A stretch of 8,312 nucleotides of DNA from Burkholderiaceae bacterium (GCA_030151165.1 JASLEM010000044.1:1-8312), one strand, 5' to 3'. Shown: positions 1 through 7,893, counted from the stretch's first letter. Translations and numbers: made by a program. Notes: generated by a model not told the origin, from the sequence alone.

Positions 1-474
1 AACCACGTCGCGGTGACGGCGGCCTACGAGCACTTCACCGCCGTGATGGCCACCGGCCTGCTGACGCATCCGGAATGGCTCGCGGGCGCGTCGCCCGAGC
101 TGGCGCTGCTGTGGCGCTGGCACGCGGTCGAGGAGAGCGAGCACAAGACGGTCGCGTTCGACCTCTACCGCGCGATGGGCGGCAGCGAGCGGCGGCGCAT
201 CTTCTGGTTCGTCTACATCGCGGTGCAGTTCCTGGCCGAGTCGAGCCTGCAGACCTTCATCAACCTGTGGCGCGCCGGCCTGTGGTGGCAGCCGCGCACG
301 TGGTGGCGCGCGGCCGGCTACCTGTTCGGGCGCCGCGGCGTGTGGGCGGCGAGCTTCGGGCCGCTGGTGCGCTACCTGAAGCCCGGCTTCCACCCGAACG
401 ACCTCGAGAACCCCGGCGAGATGGCGCAATGGCTCGCGACGCAGCGCGAGGCGTATTCGATCGTCGGCCGCTGA
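1..474 (+). CDS. Predicted metal-dependent hydrolase (PF10118-like), 3' part
   Basis: This is the C-terminal 157 residues of a protein whose start lies before the window; the frame is open from base 1 and ends at TGA 472-474. The segment resembles the uncharacterised 'predicted metal-dependent hydrolase' family (PF10118). The visible signatures are an E-H-F near the start of the fragment and the block WRWHAVEESEHKTVAFDLY, whose His and Glu residues look like a helical metal-binding site. A Trp-rich, partly hydrophobic stretch follows, then a conserved-looking end containing KPGFHPND. The reaction is unknown for this family; the hydrolase name rests on family annotation only. The gene converges with the diguanylate cyclase, the stop codons being 4 bp apart, so the two are not in one operon. 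An internal GTG at 13 is probably not the true start, because the frame and the family-like sequence continue upstream. The family call is from memory of the motif; no search was run. Confidence 0.8.
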   Translation, partial: NHVAVTAAYEHFTAVMATGLLTHPEWLAGASPELALLWRWHAVEESEHKTVAFDLYRAMGGSERRRIFWFVYIAVQFLAESSLQTFINLWRAGLWWQPRTWWRAAGYLFGRRGVWAASFGPLVRYLKPGFHPNDLENPGEMAQWLATQREAYSIVGR

Positions 475-490
475 GGCCTCAGGCCGCGAC
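464..490. terminator. Possible bidirectional terminator hairpin over both stop codons
   Basis: The perfect palindrome TGAGGCCTCA at 472-481 contains the TGA of the hydrolase and, on the other strand, the TGA of the cyclase. It is flanked by CGGCC (465-469) and GGCCG (482-486), which can extend the stem past a 2-nt bulge. No T-run follows on either strand, so an intrinsic terminator is uncertain. It may only be a stable 3'-end hairpin. Confidence 0.35.
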
Positions 491-1618
491 GGCCGCCTCG
501 ACCGACGGCCCGGCCACCTCGACGCGGTTGCGCCCCGTCGCTTTGGCGAGGTAGAGCGCGAGGTCGGCGCGCGAGACGGTCTCGGCGACGTCCTGGCGGC
601 CGTCGTGCGCGGCGACGCCGGCCGAGAACGTGAAGCGCAGCTCGCCGCGCGCGGTCGTCTTCGCGACGCCCTCGATGCGCTGGCGCAGCCGGTCCATCGC
701 GGCGGCGGCGATCGGGGCGTCGGCGCCGGGCATCAGCACGAGGAACTCCTCGCCGCCCCAGCGCGCGACGGTGTCGACCTCGCGCAGGCCCACGCCCGCC
801 TCGCGCGCGAAGTGCCGCAGCGCCTCGTCGCCGCCGGCGTGGCCGTGGAGGTCGTTGATGTGCTTGAAGTGGTCGAGGTCGACCAGCGCGATCGCGAACG
901 GCTGGCGCGTGCGCCGGTGGCGCTGCGCCTCGGCGGCGATCAGCGCCTGCGCGTGGCGCCGGTTGGGCAGGCCGGTGAGCTCGTCGCGCGTGGCGAGGTC
1001 CTGGATGCGCGCGAGCGCCTCCTCCAGCTGGGCGCGCTGGTGGCGCAGGCGCTCGCGGAAGCGCCCGAAGATCATCGCCACCGCCGAGCTCGCCGGCAGC
1101 AGCACGGCGTCGACGAGGAAGTTCGAGAGGTCGACCACCGTCGAGTAGCGCCCCGGATGCAGCGCGTGCATCGCCAGCATCGTCGCGCCGAGGCCGCACA
1201 GCGCGAGCGCGGCCAGCGCGGCGATGCGCCGCCAGGAGACCGAGAACGCGCCGAAGGTGAGCAGGATCATCAGCGCGGACAGGCACGCGCTGCGCGCTTC
1301 GCCGCTCACCGCGTAGCCGAACAGCACCGCGCCGATGCCGAGCGCGATCTGCGCCTGCGTCAGCGTCGGGTCGGAGGTGCGCTGGCTCCAGCCGCTGCGG
1401 ATCGCCGCGTAGATCGACAGCTGCGCCGCGATCACCAGACCCAGCCAGCTGAACAGGGCCGCGGGCGCGAGCGCGCCGTAGCGCGTGAAGACGCTCAGCG
1501 CGGCCGCGCAGGCGAGGTAGATCACGAAGATCAGGCACCAGTGGCGCAGTCGGATGCGCGTCTTGGGCTCGTCCGTCAGCAGCACGGTCGCGAGCCGCCG
1601 CGGGTGGGGCGAGTCCAT
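479..1618 (-). CDS. Membrane-anchored diguanylate cyclase (GGDEF)
   Basis: This 379-residue protein makes cyclic di-GMP from two GTP molecules. The N-terminal half (about residues 25-183) holds roughly six hydrophobic segments, so the sensor is an integral membrane domain of no named type that I recognise. A short helical linker (about 184-210) leads to the GGDEF domain (about 211-368). That domain opens with DELTGLPNRR (212-221) and has VDLDHFKHIND with the metal-binding Asp247 and substrate-contacting Asn255. The active-site loop is GGEEF (288-292). An RxxD inhibitory site, Arg279 to Asp282, sits exactly five residues before GGEEF, so product inhibition is expected. There is no EAL domain. 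I chose ATG 1618 because the protein then starts just before the first membrane segment. A GTG at 1708 would add 30 residues without family-like character, and neither start has a strong ribosome site. The gene is divergent from the hybrid kinase, and the c-di-GMP link between them is inference. Confidence 0.93.
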   Translation of the reverse strand: MDSPHPRRLATVLLTDEPKTRIRLRHWCLIFVIYLACAAALSVFTRYGALAPAALFSWLGLVIAAQLSIYAAIRSGWSQRTSDPTLTQAQIALGIGAVLFGYAVSGEARSACLSALMILLTFGAFSVSWRRIAALAALALCGLGATMLAMHALHPGRYSTVVDLSNFLVDAVLLPASSAVAMIFGRFRERLRHQRAQLEEALARIQDLATRDELTGLPNRRHAQALIAAEAQRHRRTRQPFAIALVDLDHFKHINDLHGHAGGDEALRHFAREAGVGLREVDTVARWGGEEFLVLMPGADAPIAAAAMDRLRQRIEGVAKTTARGELRFTFSAGVAAHDGRQDVAETVSRADLALYLAKATGRNRVEVAGPSVEAAVAA

Positions 1619-1813
1619 CGCCCGATATCGGCCGTCGGCGGCTGGCGCTGAAGTCCTACAGCGCGCATCCAGAGTTCCCCACAGTCGGGCACGGTCGGCC
1701 GGCTCCACTTCGCGCGGGCATCACCGATAGTCTGTCCAGGAGTGGCCGGAATGCGCGCCACGAGGAAAGAACGCACCCCGCACCCGGGCGCACAAGAGGG
1801 AACAAAGGACGCC
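1619..1813. promoter_or_regulatory. Divergent spacer between cyclase and hybrid kinase
   Basis: These 195 bp must carry the promoters of both genes if the chosen starts are right. The spacer contains a 10-bp palindrome, CCGATATCGG at 1622-1631, only 3 bp upstream of the cyclase ATG, where a bound protein or hairpin could affect expression. A loose -10-like GATAGT lies at 1726-1731 for the kinase, without a convincing -35. Upstream in-frame starts for the kinase (GTG 1742, ATG 1751) also fall here. Confidence 0.4.
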
Positions 1814-3913
<2,100 letters not shown>

Positions 3914-3922
<9 letters not shown>

Positions 3923-3937
3923 CGCGAGCGACGCGCG
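3914..3937. terminator. Possible hairpin between convergent genes
   Basis: CGCGCGT (3914-3920) and ACGCGCG (3931-3937) form a 7-bp GC-rich stem with a 10-nt loop. It overlaps the kinase stop codon and lies in the gap to the convergent gene that ends at 3945. No T-run follows, and short CG repeats are common at this G+C content, so this is a weak terminator call. Confidence 0.25.
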
Positions 3938-3944
3938 AGAGGCC

Positions 3945-4577
3945 TCAGCGCGGGCCGCGCCGCATGCTGGTCACGTAGTCGGCCTGCGACTTCTCGAGGT
4001 CGAGCTGCGGCGACAGCAGGATCTCGGGATAGGCGTCGCAGCGGCGCTGGAACGACACCGCGGACGTGGCGTGGAAGTCCGCCCGCAGGCCGTCCTTGTT
4101 GGCGTCGACCTTCGCGCGCAGCGCGTCGACGTTGAAGCCGTCCTTGCGCGCCTGGGCCGGGATGTCGCCCCAGTAGCGCTCGATGACCTCGAACTGGCCC
4201 TCGACCTCCTTGACGAAGCCGCCGTGCTCCATCAGCCAGTCGTCGTAGGCGTGCTCGTTGGTCTCGGCCGTCGCGGGGAAGGCCTCGCTGCAGATCTCCT
4301 CGATCCACTTCACGCTGCGCACGCGCACGATCAGCTCGCCGAAGTCGTGGAAGTACTCGCCGGTGGCGGTCGACGTCGCGCGCGCGGTGGCGAACGCGCT
4401 CGGCGGCGGCTTGATCGTGTAGGTGGTCGACGACGCGGCGGACGCGGGCGGTGGCGCGGCGGCCGGCGCGGCCACCTGCGGCGAACTCGCGCCGGGCAGC
4501 GGCGTGCCCCAGTCGGCCGCGCGGGCGGCCAGGGCCGTGGCGGCGAGCAGGGGCGCGAGCAGCAGGAAGCGGTTCAT
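3945..4577 (-). CDS. Exported protein of unknown function, 210 aa
   Basis: I do not recognise the family. The protein starts with a short basic end and a hydrophobic core (residues 1-20) ending ALAARA before ADWG, a good type I signal peptide cleaved after about residue 20, so it is probably periplasmic or secreted. A low-complexity Ala/Pro/Ser linker follows (about 29-50). A mixed alpha/beta-looking acidic domain (about 73-205) has just two cysteines, Cys96 and Cys180, which could form one disulphide. Residues 158-169, DANKDGLRADFH, resemble an EF-hand calcium loop in the first six positions, but position 12 is His instead of Glu, so calcium binding is doubtful. The ATG at 4577 overlaps the TGA of the upstream gene as ATGA and has no clear ribosome site of its own, which suggests translational coupling and a shared transcript. 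Confidence 0.8.
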   Translation of the reverse strand: MNRFLLLAPLLAATALAARAADWGTPLPGASSPQVAAPAAAPPPASAASSTTYTIKPPPSAFATARATSTATGEYFHDFGELIVRVRSVKWIEEICSEAFPATAETNEHAYDDWLMEHGGFVKEVEGQFEVIERYWGDIPAQARKDGFNVDALRAKVDANKDGLRADFHATSAVSFQRRCDAYPEILLSPQLDLEKSQADYVTSMRRGPR

Positions 4578-4861
4578 TTGGTGTAGTCGAGCGACTTGCA
4601 GGCGTCGCGCAGCGCGGCGTCGCGCGTGGCGGGGGCGCCGCCGCGCAGGGGCTTGTCCGGGTGCGCCGCGACGACCACGTTGCCGCCCTCGGCGCACTTC
4701 GCGTGGATCCACTTCTCGCCGGTCGAGATGATCCTGTAGTTGCCGCTGCGCGCCTTGGCCTGCGCGGGCAGGCCGCTGGCGTCGGCCGCGGCCGCGGCGC
4801 CGGCCAGGCACGCCAGCGCGCCGGCGAGAAGGGCGGCGAGGCCGGGTCGGGTGCTTGTCAT
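4574..4861 (-). CDS. Small exported protein of unknown function, 95 aa
   Basis: I do not recognise the family. The first 26 residues are a signal peptide: a short N-terminus with Arg5, a hydrophobic core, and an alanine run before ADASG, with cleavage predicted after about residue 25 or 26. Cys18 lies in the core, but the preceding residues do not fit a lipobox, so a lipoprotein is unlikely. The mature part is only about 70 residues and has two cysteines, Cys56 (HAKCAEGG) and Cys88 (DACKSL), possibly one disulphide. The segment from SGNYRI to VVVAAH looks beta-rich. The start at ATG 4861 is supported by AGGAG on the minus strand (4873-4869), 7 nt away; the upstream extension to 5020 has no signal-peptide logic and is rejected. 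It is the first gene of a two-gene operon and its stop overlaps the start of the next gene. Confidence 0.82.
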   Translation of the reverse strand: MTSTRPGLAALLAGALACLAGAAAAADASGLPAQAKARSGNYRIISTGEKWIHAKCAEGGNVVVAAHPDKPLRGGAPATRDAALRDACKSLDYTK

Positions 4862-5149
4862 CGGAGTTCTCCTGGGTGGGCCGTCTGACCGCGAAGGCCG
4901 GGGAAGGTTCGCGGCAATCGCCGGGCCGGCGTGGGCGGAGAAGGCGGCGCGAGGCGGGCAGGGCCGGTCGGCGCGGCGGGTCAAGCCCATTCTTCCACAG
5001 GGAACGCCGTTCGCAGGCACGATGGGCGCGCCGGCCTCGCGGATCCGACCGCGCCTCGCGCACAGGCTCGCCGCGCGCGATCCGGCAGAATCGATCGATC
5101 GGCGGCGCTCGACATCGCCGTCCGGATTGCAAGTTCAAGGAAACGACTG
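4862..5149. promoter_or_regulatory. Divergent 288-bp spacer between two exported-protein units
   Basis: This spacer separates the minus-strand pair from the plus-strand pair and should hold promoters for both. On the minus strand, TGG-AAGAAT (4997-4989) is a possible extended -10, with a leader of roughly 120 nt and no good -35. On the plus strand, CAGAAT (5086-5091) is a weak -10 candidate just before the 10-bp palindrome ATCGATCGAT (5090-5099). I see no convincing gene in it; the open frames that cross it are shadows. Confidence 0.4.
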
Positions 5150-5617
5150 ATGAAACGCGCCATCGCCCTCGTGCTCGCCGGTCTCGTCGCGCCGGCCTGC
5201 TTCGCCGTCAAGCCCGCGGCGCCCGTCGTGCCGGCGGCGCGCGCCTCGGCCGTGCCGCTGCGCGCCGACCACCCGCTGCTGGGCGCGTGGGAGATCACGA
5301 CGCGGGACGAGCAGTGCGTCGAGACCTGGCGCATCGACCGCGCCGGCACGATGCTGGTGACCAGTGCCGACGAAGTCGCCGAGGGCCGCTTCACGATCGC
5401 CGACCAGCCGAGCGCGCGCGGCTTCTACAAATGGGCCGACACGATCGTCAAGGACAACGGCAAGAAGGACTGCAACGGCAACGTCACGAAGCCGCCGCAG
5501 AGCTCGAGCTACTTCATCCGGCTCAACGACGCCGGCGACGAGTTCGTGATGTGCTCGGCGGAGGACGGGCGCCGGTGCTTCGGGCCGTTCGTGAAGGTGC
5601 AGGGCGGCGAAATCTGA
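5150..5617 (+). CDS. Exported cysteine-rich protein of unknown function, 155 aa
   Basis: I do not recognise a named family. Residues 1-19 form a signal peptide with two basic residues, a hydrophobic core and a CFA-VK cleavage site. An Ala/Pro/Val linker (20-38) leads to a compact domain from about residue 41. That domain begins LLGAWEIT and continues with alternating short strands (ETWRID, AGTMLVTS, GRFTI, FYKWAD), which recalls small lipocalin-like beta-barrels that begin with G-x-W; this resemblance is an impression, not a match. The mature protein has four cysteines (56, 108, 135, 143), enough for two disulphides, so a periplasmic or extracellular site fits. The ATG at 5150 is preceded by AAGGA (5137-5141), 8 nt away, which makes the start firm. 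The next small gene begins 7 bp after its stop. Confidence 0.82.
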   Translation: MKRAIALVLAGLVAPACFAVKPAAPVVPAARASAVPLRADHPLLGAWEITTRDEQCVETWRIDRAGTMLVTSADEVAEGRFTIADQPSARGFYKWADTIVKDNGKKDCNGNVTKPPQSSSYFIRLNDAGDEFVMCSAEDGRRCFGPFVKVQGGEI

Positions 5618-5624
5618 GCCCGCG

Positions 5625-5927
5625 ATGGCCGCGATCTTCTCTGTCCTGACCCGTTCGCTAGGCTTGGTCGGACTGGTTGCGGTGAGCCTGGCCGTGGCTG
5701 TCGCCGGCTACGCCGCGGCGATCTGGGCGATCGAGCCCGCGGGCGTGTTCTCGTTGTTGCCCGCTGACAGCTACACCGTCATCAAGGCCGTCGGCGTCGG
5801 CCTGCTCGCGGGCGGCGCCATGTTCGTGAGGCTGCTCCAGGACGACGGCCTGCCTCGCGACAGCGCGTTCGACGCCAGCGGCCTCATGAGCGTGCTGGGC
5901 GACCTGGTCGACACGGTCGACGACTGA
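5625..5927 (+). CDS. Small membrane protein of unknown function, 100 aa
   Basis: The protein has a strongly hydrophobic segment at about residues 12-34 and a second, weaker one at about 52-68. An acidic tail ends in DLVDTVDD. This suggests a two-span inner-membrane protein, with no recognised family. The start at ATG 5625 lies 7 bp after the stop of the exported-protein gene, and no clear ribosome site is seen, so coupling to that gene is possible. Codon choice is less biased than in its neighbours: TCT, CGT, CTA, TTG, GGA and GTT all occur in the first 25 codons. That could mean recent acquisition, weak expression, or that this is not a real gene. The two membrane spans and the complete filling of the gap before 5947 favour a real gene. 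It ends 19 bp from the convergent acyltransferase. Confidence 0.6.
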   Translation: MAAIFSVLTRSLGLVGLVAVSLAVAVAGYAAAIWAIEPAGVFSLLPADSYTVIKAVGVGLLAGGAMFVRLLQDDGLPRDSAFDASGLMSVLGDLVDTVDD

Positions 5928-5946
5928 TGGTCATCCGGCACGCGGC

Positions 5947-6834
5947 CTATCCGTAGACGCTCGGCACGCCCGGCGGCCGCGTCTTGAAGCGCTTGTGCAC
6001 CCACAGGTACTGGCTCGGGTCGCGGCGCACCTCGGTCTCGATCCATTCGTTCATGCGGCGGGCGTCGGCCTCGGGGTCGTCGGTGGGCCAGTCGGTCCAC
6101 GGGGCGAGGTAGCGCACGCGGTAGCCGCGGCCGCCGGGCAGGATCTCGGCGACGACCGGTTGCACGGTCATCTTGAGCGAGCGCGCGATCTTCGACGGCG
6201 CCATCAGCGTCGCGGCCGGCACGCCGAAGAAGGGCACGAAGACGGCCTCGGCGGCGCCGAAGTCCATGTCGGGCAGGTTGAAGAACGCCCAGCCGCGCTT
6301 GATGCCGCGGATCAGCGGCAGCGCCTTCTCGTGGCGCGAGTAGATGGCGCCCTGGCCGAAGCGGATGCGGCCCTTCAGGATCGCGCGGTCGAACACCTCG
6401 TTGCTCTGCTTCTGGTAGACCGAGCAGACGCCGCGCGTCTGGTAGACCTGCGTGGTGGAGCCGGCGACGTCCAGCCCCGCGAAGTGCGGCACGAGCCACA
6501 TGACGGGGACGTCGGGATGGTGCTCGGCGAACTTGACGTCGCCCTCGATGTGGATGAGGCGGCGCAGCCGGTCGGCCGACGCGTACCAGAGGATGCCGCG
6601 CTCGAGGATGCTGCGCGCGATCCAGCGGAAGTTGCGGCGCGCGATGTCCTCGCGCTCGGCCGCGCTCTTCTCGGGCATGCAGAGCTCGAGGTTGCGCAGC
6701 GCGATCCGGCGGCGCGAGCCGGCCAGGTGCCACAGCAGCCGGCCGACGCCGCTGCCGAGCGCGGCCAGCACGGGAAGAGGCAGCCAGTGCAGCAGCCACA
6801 GGAGCGCGAGCACCGCGCGGGCAAACAGTTTCAT
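5947..6834 (-). CDS. LpxL/HtrB-family lipid A acyltransferase (HX4D copy)
   Basis: This 295-residue protein belongs to the lysophospholipid/lipid A acyltransferase family (LPLAT), which moves a fatty acyl chain from acyl-ACP onto Kdo2-lipid A at the inner face of the inner membrane. An N-terminal hydrophobic anchor (about 5-28) is followed by the catalytic HX4D motif HFAGLD, His117 to Asp122. Next come FFNLPDMDFG (184-193) with VFVPFFG (198-204), and the C-terminal YLWVHKRFK block (277-285); all are typical of the family. The length is normal for LpxL (about 300). The ATG at 6834 overlaps the TGA of the upstream acyltransferase as ATGA, with GAAGG (6845-6841) as a possible ribosome site, so the two are probably translated together. 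Longer versions of this frame that continue to 7755 run into shadow sequence of the upstream gene and are rejected. Which chain it adds cannot be told from sequence, so no symbol is assigned. Confidence 0.92.
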   Translation of the reverse strand: MKLFARAVLALLWLLHWLPLPVLAALGSGVGRLLWHLAGSRRRIALRNLELCMPEKSAAEREDIARRNFRWIARSILERGILWYASADRLRRLIHIEGDVKFAEHHPDVPVMWLVPHFAGLDVAGSTTQVYQTRGVCSVYQKQSNEVFDRAILKGRIRFGQGAIYSRHEKALPLIRGIKRGWAFFNLPDMDFGAAEAVFVPFFGVPAATLMAPSKIARSLKMTVQPVVAEILPGGRGYRVRYLAPWTDWPTDDPEADARRMNEWIETEVRRDPSQYLWVHKRFKTRPPGVPSVYG

Positions 6835-7769
6835 TCGGTGCCTTCGGCGGCTTGGGAGGCTTCGGGAGAAGAGGGCGTGGCCATCGGCGCCGGCGCCTTG
6901 GCGGGCTCGGGCACGACGTCGCCCGCGCGCGGCCGCTTGTAGCGGTTGTACCCCCAGAGGTATTGGCCGGGATCCTCGGCGATCACGCGCTCCATCGTCG
7001 CGTTGACGATGGTCGCGGCCTCGACCTGCGACGCCGCGTCGGTGCCGGCCGGCAGCGGCCGCAGCAGGCGCGAGCCGTGGATCACGTAGCCGCGGCCGCG
7101 CGGCAGGCGCTCGCAGCGCAGCACGATGCAGCCGGCGCCGGTCTGCTGGCACAGGCGGGCCGCGAGGGTCATCGTGTAGGCGGGCTGGCCGAAGAAGGGC
7201 GCCCAGACGCCCTGGCCGTCGGGCGGCACCTGGTCGGGCAGCAGGCCGACGGACTCGCGCTTCTTGAGCGCCCGCAGCATCTGGCGCACGCCGCTCAGGT
7301 TGGCGGGCGCGGTGGCCATCATCGGCCGCTCGCGCGACTCTTCCTGGAACTCGCGCAGCGCGCGCTGCCGCGCCGGGCGGTACAGCACCGTCACCGGCTG
7401 CTGCGCGCCGTAGCGGATCGCATAGGCGCGGGCGCAGACCTCGAAGCTGCCCATGTGCGGCGTCAGGATCACGAGCGGCTTGCGCTCGGCGATCGCGGCC
7501 TCCATTTCCTCGACGCCGCGCCACTCCACGAGCGGTCCGAGCGCGGCGTCGTCGGCGCGCAGCCACAGCCACGGCGTCTCGGCGACCATGCGGCCGGCCT
7601 CGGCGATCGAGCGCCGGCGCGCGGCCGCGGGAACGCCCGCCAGGTCGGCGTTCTCGCGCAGCCGCCGGCGGTAGGTGGGCGACAGCAACCACACCAGCCA
7701 GCCGAACGCGGCGCCCGTGGCGTGGAGAAGGCCTAGTGGCCAGTGCGATATCCAACGAATGAGAAACAT
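6831..7769 (-). CDS. LpxL/LpxM-family lipid A acyltransferase (HX4E copy)
   Basis: This 312-residue protein is a second LPLAT-family enzyme for secondary acylation of lipid A. An N-terminal hydrophobic anchor (about 8-29) is followed by the catalytic HX4E motif HMGSFE, His105 to Glu110. Then come VLYRP (128-132), LLPDQ (176-180), WAPFFG (189-194) and YLWGYNRYKRP (270-280), all in family order. The last 32 residues are a Pro/Ala/Ser-rich tail not needed by the fold. I chose ATG 7769 because it begins right at the hydrophobic anchor and has GAGG (7777-7774) 4 nt upstream; ATG 7793 would add eight residues. It is the first gene of a two-gene unit and is divergent from metK, a neighbourhood I recall in Burkholderiales. 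Glu in place of Asp at the second catalytic position is a known variant of this family, so it should be active. Confidence 0.93.
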   Translation of the reverse strand: MFLIRWISHWPLGLLHATGAAFGWLVWLLSPTYRRRLRENADLAGVPAAARRRSIAEAGRMVAETPWLWLRADDAALGPLVEWRGVEEMEAAIAERKPLVILTPHMGSFEVCARAYAIRYGAQQPVTVLYRPARQRALREFQEESRERPMMATAPANLSGVRQMLRALKKRESVGLLPDQVPPDGQGVWAPFFGQPAYTMTLAARLCQQTGAGCIVLRCERLPRGRGYVIHGSRLLRPLPAGTDAASQVEAATIVNATMERVIAEDPGQYLWGYNRYKRPRAGDVVPEPAKAPAPMATPSSPEASQAAEGTE

Positions 7770-7805
7770 CCGGCCTCGTATAAACTCCGGCATCGCCGAC
7801 TTAAA

Positions 7806-7833
7806 TGGACAACTTGCGGGGCGATTCAAAAAT
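7806..7833 (+). promoter_or_regulatory. Candidate sigma-70 promoter of metK
   Basis: TGGACA (7806-7811) matches 5 of 6 bases of the -35 consensus and AAAAAT (7828-7833) matches 4 of 6 of the -10, with a 16-bp spacer. Transcription would start near 7840 and give a leader of about 77 nt that begins at the inverted repeat. The call is by eye only. Confidence 0.4.
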
Positions 7834-7840
7834 ACCGCTA

Positions 7841-7882
7841 AAGCGTTCGCCGCCCCCTACGCGCAAAGACGGCCGAACGCTT
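7841..7882 (+). repeat. Inverted repeat (hairpin) in metK leader
   Basis: AAGCGTTCG (7841-7849) and CGAACGCTT (7874-7882) are a perfect 9-bp inverted repeat. Three further pairs (7850-7852 with 7870-7872) form if C7873 is bulged out, leaving a 17-nt loop that contains a run of five C. No T-run follows, so this is not an intrinsic terminator. The loop-side CGCCCC (7851-7856) can instead pair with GGGGCG (7818-7823). Confidence 0.55.
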
Positions 7883-7893
7883 GTATCGATACA
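7882..7893. promoter_or_regulatory. 12-bp palindrome, possible operator upstream of metK
   Basis: TGTATCGATACA is a perfect 12-bp palindrome, 23 bp before the metK start codon. Flanking CGCT (7878-7881) and AGCG (7895-7898) extend the symmetry around one extra base. A perfect AT-containing palindrome at this site is typical of a dimeric regulator's operator. The ArsR-family SahR is known to control SAM-cycle genes in some Proteobacteria, but I do not recall its consensus well enough to claim a match. Confidence 0.45.

Noticed and set aside
4574..4861. 95-residue protein as a lipoprotein because of Cys18
   Set aside because: The residues before Cys18 (A-L-A) do not fit a lipobox, and a good type I cleavage site follows the alanine run.
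3945..5138. 397-codon minus-strand extension of the 210-residue exported protein
   Set aside because: The extension crosses the 95-residue gene in a different frame and the spacer beyond it; the signal peptide begins at 4577.
5947..7755. Single 602-codon minus-strand frame that would fuse both acyltransferases
   Set aside because: Its N-terminal half is out of frame with the upstream acyltransferase and has no motif; the two enzymes are clearly separate, overlapping by ATGA at 6831-6834.
7841..7882. Inverted repeat as an intrinsic terminator
   Set aside because: No T-run follows the stem, and it sits between the likely promoter and metK.
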